A stretch of DNA of 8,397 bases from the NCBI GenBank assembly GCA_027081495.1, contig JALWKJ010000217.1:1937-10333 (forward strand), written 5' to 3'. Position numbers and translations under genes: made by a program. The DNA comes from Campylobacterales bacterium. Lineage in GTDB: Bacteria > Campylobacterota > Campylobacteria > Campylobacterales > QNZT01. Position 1 is the stretch's first letter; each line of letters starts with the position of its first letter. Of this stretch, positions 1 through 5,817 are shown in pieces. The notes under the pieces are model-generated. The model had not been told where the DNA came from and searched no databases. It was given only the letters and a program-made list of their open reading frames with translations.

Positions 1-654
1 GCCGATTCCATAGTAGGTTCAAAGCATGATTTAAGCGCTACGAATTTTTATGGCGTCGGCGGCGACTCGAGCAATCGAATTTGCATTTTTTGTCATACTC
101 CACATTCCGCAAATAGTGATTTAATCGACGCCGATGGGGTAAAAGCGCCTATATGGAATAGAAGAATTTCTAATATGAGCGCGTTTGTGCTTTATGATGA
201 GAGTCCCGGTACTCCAAGTTCCGTCTCTTTGGCATGTCTTAGTTGTCATGACGGCGTTAGCGCTCAGGGTAGAGTCAGCGCGGTTGACGCTACGGACACT
301 CATAGGGTTATAAATGCCGCAGGCAGCGGGCTTGCCGGTCCTGATGGTGGAGAAAGTCCAAACTGTGCGGGCTGTCATCCGTTTTCACGACCCGTAGGGG
401 GAAGTTTGTATCCTTCGACCACTTGGCAGATCGGTGCGGATTTAACGGATGATCATCCTATCTCTATAAATTATGCGGCGTCTTTCGCTCATAGACCGGG
501 TGAATTTCAAGCGCAGCCGATAAACGGACTCAAACTTTTTAACGGAAAAGTAGAGTGCGCTTCGTGTCATAATGTTCATGATAACGCAAACGGACTTTTT
601 TTAAGAACCTCAAATACCGCAAGCGGCGTATGTAAATCTTGTCATATAAAATAA
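1..654 (+). CDS. Multihaem c-type cytochrome, 5'-truncated by the window edge
   Basis: The reading frame is open from base 1 to the TAA at 652-654 (217 residues visible), so the true start and the expected signal peptide lie upstream; the internal ATG at 175 is not the start because a haem site precedes it. Five CxxCH sites are seen: CIFCH (residues 28-32), CLSCH (79-83), CAGCH (122-126), CASCH (186-190) and CKSCH (211-215). Six other histidines (9, 35, 101, 152, 164, 193) could supply sixth ligands, enough for bis-histidine haems. The pattern CxFCHTPH, then APIWNR, CLSCHDG, DDHPIS and a CxxCH close to the C terminus resembles a family of small secreted cytochromes, common in metal-reducing and sulfur-oxidising bacteria, that I associate with OmcE-type extracellular cytochromes. 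The role is therefore electron transfer in the periplasm or outside the cell; the partner is unknown. The segment is visibly richer in GC than later genes. The cytochrome call is firm; the subfamily is inference. Confidence 0.9.
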   Translation, partial: ADSIVGSKHDLSATNFYGVGGDSSNRICIFCHTPHSANSDLIDADGVKAPIWNRRISNMSAFVLYDESPGTPSSVSLACLSCHDGVSAQGRVSAVDATDTHRVINAAGSGLAGPDGGESPNCAGCHPFSRPVGGSLYPSTTWQIGADLTDDHPISINYAASFAHRPGEFQAQPINGLKLFNGKVECASCHNVHDNANGLFLRTSNTASGVCKSCHIK

Positions 655-734
655 TTTAATATGACGCCGCTATAAACTTTTTAATCTTTAACGACTTTAT
701 TTTACTTTAATGCCCTCTTGGCTATGATACTTTT
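655..734 (+). promoter_or_regulatory. Candidate promoter for udg, -10 TATGAT at 723-728
   Basis: This 80-base gap between the cytochrome stop and the glycosylase start is AT-rich with repeated short T runs. TATGAT at 723-728 matches five of six bases of the -10 consensus; no good -35 lies 17 bases upstream, which is usual for epsilonproteobacterial sigma-70 promoters with periodic T-rich upstream DNA. Transcription would begin near 735, at the start codon itself. TATAAA at 671-676 is an alternative -10 that would give a leader of about 50 bases. No GC-rich hairpin with a T tail that could terminate the cytochrome transcript is visible. Confidence 0.4.
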
Positions 735-1397
735 ATGCAGCAGCTACAACTCTTAAAACGGCTTTATTGGTTAAAAACTTTCGGTTACGACTATTTCGAT
801 GAACCCAAATCGATAGAAACCGTTGATAATTTACAAAATATCAAGCTTCCTGATACACTCTTAGAGTTGAAAAAATATACCTTTTCATGTCATCTTTGTT
901 CACTTTCAAAAACGAGAAAAAATGTTGTTTTCGGCGAAGGCGATCAAAATGCGCAAATCATGTTTGTAGGCGAGGGACCGGGAGAGATGGAAGATAATAC
1001 CGGCAGACCGTTTGTCGGAAGGGCGGGGCAGCTTTTGACGAAGATTATAGAAAATGTATTGGAGATAAAAAGGCAGAGCGTTTATATAGCCAATATCGTC
1101 AAATGCCGCCCTCCTTCAAATAGAGTGCCGACGGAAGAGGAAGCGAATTTGTGCAAACCATATCTTCTAAAACAGATAGAGATCATCAATCCGAGTATTA
1201 TCGTCTCTTTGGGATCTACAAGCTATAGATATCTCACGGGAGACCGCAACGGCGCAATATCTAGGGTAAGAGGCGAAGTGTTTGATTTTGGCAATGCAAA
1301 GTTGATTCCTACATATCATCCGAGTTACCTTTTGAGAAATCCTTCCGCAAAAAAAGATCTCTATTTAGATATGTTAAAAGTAAAGGCTATGTTATGA
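735..1397 (+). CDS. udg: Uracil-DNA glycosylase, family 4 (iron-sulfur type)
   Basis: Removes uracil from DNA, arising by cytosine deamination or dUMP incorporation, to start base excision repair in the cytoplasm. The 220-residue protein has the family 4 signatures: GEGPGEMED (79-87) followed by GRPFVG (90-95) for the active-site water and uracil-binding loops, KCRPPSNR (123-130), and the C-terminal HPSYLLR loop (195-201). Four cysteines, C52, C55 (CHLC), C124 and C140, fit the 4Fe-4S cluster ligands. About 45 residues precede the first cysteine pair, so it is somewhat longer than the thermophile enzymes of about 190-200 residues. The ATG at 735 has no Shine-Dalgarno sequence in front of it, but an N terminus of this kind (hydrophobic helix with LYWLKTFGYDY) looks natural for the family. 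It overlaps the next gene by ATGA, so the two are probably one transcript. The older label 'phage SPO1 DNA polymerase-related protein' refers to the same family. Confidence 0.94.
   Translation: MQQLQLLKRLYWLKTFGYDYFDEPKSIETVDNLQNIKLPDTLLELKKYTFSCHLCSLSKTRKNVVFGEGDQNAQIMFVGEGPGEMEDNTGRPFVGRAGQLLTKIIENVLEIKRQSVYIANIVKCRPPSNRVPTEEEANLCKPYLLKQIEIINPSIIVSLGSTSYRYLTGDRNGAISRVRGEVFDFGNAKLIPTYHPSYLLRNPSAKKDLYLDMLKVKAML
1382..1386 (+). promoter_or_regulatory. Ribosome binding site AAAGG for the binding-fold protein gene
   Basis: AAAGG lies inside the last codons of the glycosylase gene, seven bases before the ATG at 1394. It supports that start and, with the ATGA overlap, translation coupled to or following the upstream gene. 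Confidence 0.6.
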
Positions 1398-2611
1398 AAA
1401 AATTTAATTTACCGTTTATACTGTTTGTTGTAATCGCTTCTACGCTTTTTGGCGCAAGCGTCTCTAGCGTAGCGCCGTCTGAAATGGTTTTGATGGGAAG
1501 CTTTGACGACGACGACAAAGATTTGGACGAACTTTTTACAAAACCGAAAAAAGATATTTATCAAAACCAAAAGAATCAAGAAGTGGAGACTATAGTCATA
1601 AAGGCTGACGAATATATTGAAGAAGATAATAATCAAAAAATAAAACCGACCGGTTTTGGGATGAACGAGCAAGTAAAAATTGCGCTTTTGGTTCCCAAAC
1701 ATGTAATCGGCGCTTATGCAAATTCCGTTTCAAACAGTATATTGTCGTATCTGCTTTATAAAAGCGATAAATTCATATTTGAAGTATTTGATTCTAAAAC
1801 TCAAAGCTTTGAGGCTTTGAGTTTGGCTCTAAGTAAGATAAAACATAAAGGATATAGATTCGTTATAGCTCCTTTGACGCCCGATGGCGCCAATATCGTC
1901 GCGTCTATAGAAAAGGAGCTTTTGGTTTTCGTTCCGACCGTAAATATCGAAGATATAACGGTCGATAATCCAAATATCATCTACGGCGGTATAGATTACG
2001 GTTCGCAGATCGATTCTCTTTTGCAATATGCGGAATCTAAAATCGCTATTTTTGGAGATACGAGTTTTTTGGCTAAAAAACTTTCCGATTTCATACATCA
2101 AAAAAGAGTTGAAGATATCGTCTATTCAAAAGAGATAAAAAATATCAAAACGAATTTTTCCTATATGTTGAAAAACAATAAAAAATTAAAAGACGCGTCG
2201 ATTTTTTTAAATATGCCAGTTGTCAAATCGGCGCTTATAGCTTCTCAACTAAGCCGTTATAAAGTGCCGATAAAAAATATTCTCTCAACGCAGGTAAACT
2301 ACTCGCCGTTGTTGTTATCGTTAACTCAATATCAAGATAGAGAAAACTTTTATATAGCAAACTCTATCGGTAAATTGCCGTTTGCCTTGGAAGATACGGC
2401 ATCATTGTTAGGAAGCAACCCTAGATATAATTGGATTGATTATTCCAGCATCGTCGGTATCGACTATATATTTTCGACTTTTCTTTTAAATCGCAGCGAA
2501 AGAGTTTCTCTTGAAGAGTTTTATGATAATCAGGTATATTATCAGACTACTATCGTCAAAGCGACCGAAGACGGTTTTGTAACAGCCGCGGATGCGGTTT
2601 TAAGAAATTAA
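1394..2611 (+). CDS. Secreted protein with probable type 1 periplasmic-binding (LpoA/LivJ-like) fold, function unknown
   Basis: A 405-residue protein with a clear N-terminal signal peptide: KK, a hydrophobic stretch over residues 5-19, and a probable cleavage after FGA (21). There is no cysteine in the whole protein, so it is not a lipoprotein and should be free in the periplasm. Residues 37-90 are a charged, low-complexity linker beginning with DDDDK. From about 94 the pattern is that of type 1 periplasmic-binding proteins: a first strand KIALLVP (95-101), a helix, FEVFDS (129-134), a long helix, then FVIAPLTPDG (156-165), VFVPTVN (178-184), KIAIFGD (216-222) and a second lobe with DASIFLNMP (267-275). 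The order resembles the C-terminal domain of LpoA, the outer-membrane activator of penicillin-binding protein 1A, and amino-acid ABC transporter binding proteins; no transporter genes are nearby. It overlaps udg by four bases and meets bamA tail-to-tail with overlapping stops. Secretion is well supported; the fold is my pattern reading; the function is unknown. Confidence 0.85.
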   Translation: MKKFNLPFILFVVIASTLFGASVSSVAPSEMVLMGSFDDDDKDLDELFTKPKKDIYQNQKNQEVETIVIKADEYIEEDNNQKIKPTGFGMNEQVKIALLVPKHVIGAYANSVSNSILSYLLYKSDKFIFEVFDSKTQSFEALSLALSKIKHKGYRFVIAPLTPDGANIVASIEKELLVFVPTVNIEDITVDNPNIIYGGIDYGSQIDSLLQYAESKIAIFGDTSFLAKKLSDFIHQKRVEDIVYSKEIKNIKTNFSYMLKNNKKLKDASIFLNMPVVKSALIASQLSRYKVPIKNILSTQVNYSPLLLSLTQYQDRENFYIANSIGKLPFALEDTASLLGSNPRYNWIDYSSIVGIDYIFSTFLLNRSERVSLEEFYDNQVYYQTTIVKATEDGFVTAADAVLRN

Positions 2612-4860
2612 AACCTTCTTCCTAGACTAAATTCGATTTTTGAAGTTCTATCGCCTTCTTTCGCATCAAGAGCCTTAGCATATGAAATCTGCATAGGCAC
2701 TCCAAGAGGAGATCTCGCCCACTCTATACCCAGACCGGTAGATGAACGATGACCTTCGTTAAATTTATCGTTGCCGGTCATGCCGTAATCGTAAAACGCC
2801 AATATTCTCATTTGAACGGATTTTACGAGTGGAATGCTAAATTCCATGGACGCGGCGGCAAGTTTATTCGCTCCGACAAGCGCGCCCGCGTCGTTTCGAG
2901 GAGCCAGCGTTCCGTATTTATATCCGCGAACCGTTCCCATACCCCCTAAATAGAGCTTTTCATTTAGAGGGATATTTCCTTTGTCGCTTATCATGCTAGC
3001 TCTCATTTTTAATCTTATGATCAAATCGTAATCGATAATATCTTCAAGACCGTAATAGTATTTCGCGCTAAGAGAGGTTTTTAAAAATTTTGCGTCTCCT
3101 CCTATACCGGCATATTCCACACTTCCGCTGATAGTCATACCGGATCTTGGAAGATAGTAGTCGTCGGTATTGTCGAATGTCAGCGACGGAATAATCGAGC
3201 TTTTTATGATTCTTCCTTCTTGATAATAAATCGTATTCAAAAGAGATTCGTTTACATCCGATAGTTCCGTATCTTCATAAAGGTAGGTAAGGGAGGCATG
3301 ATAATTTCTTCCTAGTTTTCTACCTATTTTCAAACTGCCTCCGAATGAATTTTCATTATAGTCGTAATAATCGAATTTTCGTTTATATATATTCCCGCCC
3401 AGACTATATTTTGAGTCAAAAAGGCGAGGATTATAGAAATTGAGGCTGCCTTTGACCGTTTTTTCCGAAGTATCCAAATCTATTCCGGTTTGTATGCCGG
3501 TTCCTAGGAAGTTTCGATCTGAAAGTCCTAGATTTATACCAAAACCGTCATAGCTTCCATATGAAAGTCCTCCCATGATACTTCCCGTGCTCGCTTCGTT
3601 TACTTTTACCAAAAGATCGATATTTTCTTTTGAAACGGGTGTCGGGATAATTTGCACATCATTAAAATACCCCGTTCTTTTAAGCGCGTTTAACGAGTCT
3701 TTGAGATCCGTTTGCGAAAACGGTTCTCCTTCGCTTAGGTAGAGCTCGCGACGGATTACGCGATCAAGCGTTCTGGAGTTGCCCGATATGGTAATATCTC
3801 TTACATACACTTTATCTCCCGGATCGACTCTGTAAACGATTTTAGCCATGTGATCCGTTTCATTTTGCTTTACATCCGGGATTACCCTTGAAAAGGCATA
3901 ACCTTTATTTGAAAGCTCTTTTTTAATCATAGAGATATCTTTTCGAAGCTTTTCTACATCAAAGATTTTCCCTTTTTTTAGTTTGAACTTTTCTTTTAGT
4001 TTTTTCGGATCGTAAATATCCGGGTCTATTTGGACATCTACGCCGCTTACTTTGTAAGAGCGACCCTCGTCTATGTTATAAGTTATCGTTGCGGTGTAGT
4101 CGTCGAAGTTTGTTTTTAAAAAAGGTTTGGAAACTTTTACATCCAAATATCCATATTTGAGATAGAACTCTTTTATTCGCATAGCGTCGTATGCCAGTTG
4201 ATCGGCTTTAAGTTTTCCGTCGTCTCTTCCGAAGAACCAGCCGAAACTCTGTTTTTTTCTATTTGCGATATACGGTCTAAAATCTTTATATCCGAATTTT
4301 TTCGCGCCTTTGAATTTTATATCTTTGATATAGATATTTTCACCTTTTTTGACGACGATATCCGTCGTAACGCTGCCTTGATTGAGAGATTTGTTTTTTA
4401 TCTCTATCGCCGAGTCGAAATAACCCTCAGATTCCAGTTTTTTCGTGATTTTATTTTTTATTTTTTTTATTTTCGTTTCATCGTATGAGTCGCCTTTTTT
4501 AAGCCCGGACTCTTTTAAAAGCTCTTCGTTTTTATCTGTCGAGCCGTAGCCTTTTAAATCCACTTTCGCGATTACCGGTTTCTCTTTTACATGATAAATA
4601 AGAATGTTGTTTTTCTCTTCTACCCATATGTCGTCAAAGTACTGTTGCTTGTAGAGAGCTTTGATACTTTTGTCTATTTTTTGTTGATCTATTGAGGAGC
4701 CCGGTTTTATATCTATGATCTCTTTCGCTATTTCGGGAGATATATGCACAAGCCCGTCAAATTCTATTTTTTTAATCTCTTGAGCATGAAGTACACAGAG
4801 CGTCAAGATGGAGATTGTAAATATAATTTTACTTGTTTGTAAAAATTTGGAAATGTTCAT
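2608..4860 (-). CDS. bamA: Outer-membrane protein assembly factor BamA
   Basis: Core Omp85 protein of the BAM complex, which folds and inserts beta-barrel proteins into the outer membrane. The 750-residue precursor begins with a signal peptide (hydrophobic over 11-24, likely cleavage after HAQ, about 27). Five POTRA repeats follow, roughly 28-96, 97-176, 177-268, 269-350 and 351-425; each ends in a GYF/QYF/GYL/GYA-like turn plus a beta strand. The barrel spans about 426-750, with the DNTDDYYLPRSG strand (563-574), the loop 6 motif VRGYKYG (644-650) that reaches into the barrel, and a terminal FSLGRRF ending in phenylalanine, the usual signal for barrel insertion. The length is normal and no key motif is missing. 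The ATG at 4858-4860 is preceded by AAGG ten bases upstream on the minus strand. It is divergent from tyrA, as I recall for the Campylobacter jejuni pair Cj0129c/Cj0130, and its stop overlaps that of the convergent secreted-protein gene. Confidence 0.97.
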   Translation of the reverse strand: MNISKFLQTSKIIFTISILTLCVLHAQEIKKIEFDGLVHISPEIAKEIIDIKPGSSIDQQKIDKSIKALYKQQYFDDIWVEEKNNILIYHVKEKPVIAKVDLKGYGSTDKNEELLKESGLKKGDSYDETKIKKIKNKITKKLESEGYFDSAIEIKNKSLNQGSVTTDIVVKKGENIYIKDIKFKGAKKFGYKDFRPYIANRKKQSFGWFFGRDDGKLKADQLAYDAMRIKEFYLKYGYLDVKVSKPFLKTNFDDYTATITYNIDEGRSYKVSGVDVQIDPDIYDPKKLKEKFKLKKGKIFDVEKLRKDISMIKKELSNKGYAFSRVIPDVKQNETDHMAKIVYRVDPGDKVYVRDITISGNSRTLDRVIRRELYLSEGEPFSQTDLKDSLNALKRTGYFNDVQIIPTPVSKENIDLLVKVNEASTGSIMGGLSYGSYDGFGINLGLSDRNFLGTGIQTGIDLDTSEKTVKGSLNFYNPRLFDSKYSLGGNIYKRKFDYYDYNENSFGGSLKIGRKLGRNYHASLTYLYEDTELSDVNESLLNTIYYQEGRIIKSSIIPSLTFDNTDDYYLPRSGMTISGSVEYAGIGGDAKFLKTSLSAKYYYGLEDIIDYDLIIRLKMRASMISDKGNIPLNEKLYLGGMGTVRGYKYGTLAPRNDAGALVGANKLAAASMEFSIPLVKSVQMRILAFYDYGMTGNDKFNEGHRSSTGLGIEWARSPLGVPMQISYAKALDAKEGDRTSKIEFSLGRRF

Positions 4861-4870
4861 ATTTAAACTA

Positions 4871-4874
4871 CCTT
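4871..4874 (-). promoter_or_regulatory. Ribosome binding site AAGG for bamA
   Basis: On the minus strand TAAGGTAG precedes the bamA ATG, with AAGG ten bases from it. The spacing is slightly long but acceptable, and it supports the start that gives a proper signal peptide. Confidence 0.5.
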
Positions 4875-4901
4875 ATGATATTAAAATTCACTTTTTGATA
4901 G

Positions 4902-4907
4902 ATTATA
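4902..4907 (-). promoter_or_regulatory. bamA promoter, perfect -10 TATAAT
   Basis: The plus-strand ATTATA at 4902-4907 reads TATAAT on the minus strand. Transcription would start near 4895, giving a leader of about 35 bases that contains the ribosome binding site. TTGTGT (plus 4927-4932) lies 19 bases upstream as a weak -35. Confidence 0.55.
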
Positions 4908-4957
4908 CAGATATTTTACTAATGAAACACAATTTGAGTTAAATTTTATTACCGCTT

Positions 4958-4966
4958 TGATAGAAT
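4958..4966 (+). promoter_or_regulatory. tyrA promoter, extended -10 TGATAGAAT
   Basis: TAGAAT at 4961-4966 matches five of six -10 bases and is directly preceded by TGA, an extended -10 (TGn). Transcription would start near 4973, giving a short leader of about 17 bases before the ATG at 4990. No -35 is seen at standard spacing; the upstream DNA is AT-rich. The bamA -10 on the other strand lies about 55 bases away. Confidence 0.55.
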
Positions 4967-4989
4967 CCATTCAAAAAAGAATTAATATC

Positions 4990-5817
4990 ATGAAAATAGC
5001 GATAGCGGGTCTTGGTTTGATGGGCGGTTCGTTTGCTCTTGGAGTAAAAAAGAGTATAAAAGATGTCAAAACGGTAGGTTATGATCGCTCTAAAGAGCAC
5101 TGTAAAAAGGCGTTGGATCTAGGTCTTGTTGATGAAATAGTCGATTTTGACGGACTCAAAAAAAGCGATATAATCGTTTTAGCGGTTCCGGTCGAGGGAA
5201 TCATAGAGTCTCTTAAAAATTTAAAAGATATATCCGAACAAACTACCGTTATCGATCTTGGAAGTACAAAAGAGAAAATCATAAAAAATTGTCCCTCTCG
5301 AATCCGACAAAATTTCGTAGCGGCTCATCCGATGGCGGGACGGGAGAAATTCGGTCCTTTGGCGGCAACAGATGATCTTTACAGAGGTAAAATAGTCGTT
5401 TTGTGCGATCTTGAGGAAAACGCGCTTTTACATAGCGACAGAGCGATAGAGATATTTGAAGCGCTTGGAATGCATATAACATATATGAAATCAAGCGAAC
5501 ACGACAGACACGCCGCTTACATTTCTCATATGCCTCACGCCGTCAGTTTCGCTCTGGCTAATTCCGTTATGAAACAAGAAGATCCCAAAAGTATTCTCGC
5601 TCTTGCCGCCGGAGGTTTTAAAGACATGAGTAGAATCGCTAAAAGTTCTCCCGATATGTGGAGTGATATTTTTTTGCAAAATCGTGAAAATCTTATAGAG
5701 GCTATAGAGAGTTTTCAAAAAGAGCTTAAATTAGCGAAAGAACTTGTAAAAAGCACGGATGAAGAGGAGTTGAAAAAGTGGATGACAAGCGCAAACGAAC
5801 TGCATAAAATTTTATGA
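4990..5817 (+). CDS. tyrA: Prephenate dehydrogenase
   Basis: Oxidatively decarboxylates prephenate to 4-hydroxyphenylpyruvate in tyrosine synthesis, in the cytoplasm. The 275-residue protein starts directly on the Rossmann fold: MKIAIAGLGLMGGS with GLGLMG at 7-12. D32, at the end of the second strand (VGYDRS), suggests NAD+ rather than NADP+. Family motifs follow: DLGSTK (89-94), HPMAG (113-117), SHMPH (179-183) with the conserved histidine H180, and GFKDMSRIA (209-217) with the substrate-binding arginine R215, then MWSDIFLQN. The C-terminal helical dimerisation domain is complete; there is no fused chorismate mutase at the N terminus and no ACT domain at the C terminus, so feedback control through an ACT domain is not expected. 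I chose the ATG at 4990 over the in-frame TTG at 4957 because the latter overlaps the -10 box and adds a tail with no counterpart in the family. The ribosome binding site is weak (AAGA, nine bases upstream). The end overlaps the next, opposite-strand gene by six bases. Confidence 0.96.
   Translation: MKIAIAGLGLMGGSFALGVKKSIKDVKTVGYDRSKEHCKKALDLGLVDEIVDFDGLKKSDIIVLAVPVEGIIESLKNLKDISEQTTVIDLGSTKEKIIKNCPSRIRQNFVAAHPMAGREKFGPLAATDDLYRGKIVVLCDLEENALLHSDRAIEIFEALGMHITYMKSSEHDRHAAYISHMPHAVSFALANSVMKQEDPKSILALAAGGFKDMSRIAKSSPDMWSDIFLQNRENLIEAIESFQKELKLAKELVKSTDEEELKKWMTSANELHKIL

Noticed and set aside
121..378. Minus-strand open frame opposite the cytochrome
   Set aside because: Antisense to three haem motifs and without a recognisable product; a shadow of the GC-richer coding frame.
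175..654. A cytochrome gene starting at the ATG at 175
   Set aside because: The same frame is open back to base 1 and contains a CxxCH haem site at 82-96, so the ATG is internal and the gene starts outside the window.
1505..1520. DDDDK motif and GAC repeat in the secreted protein
   Set aside because: It resembles a protease-cleavage tag, but a short acidic low-complexity linker after a signal peptide is a simpler reading, and the rest shows no sign of engineered DNA.
1799..1822. Palindrome CTCAAAGCTTTGAG with a nearby repeat of GCTTTGAG
   Set aside because: It lies inside a well-supported coding region, codes for ordinary helix residues, and has no T tail or second copy elsewhere; probably chance.
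4957..4989. TTG at 4957 as the tyrA start
   Set aside because: It overlaps the likely -10 box, lacks a ribosome binding site and adds 11 residues before the Rossmann strand that normally opens this protein.
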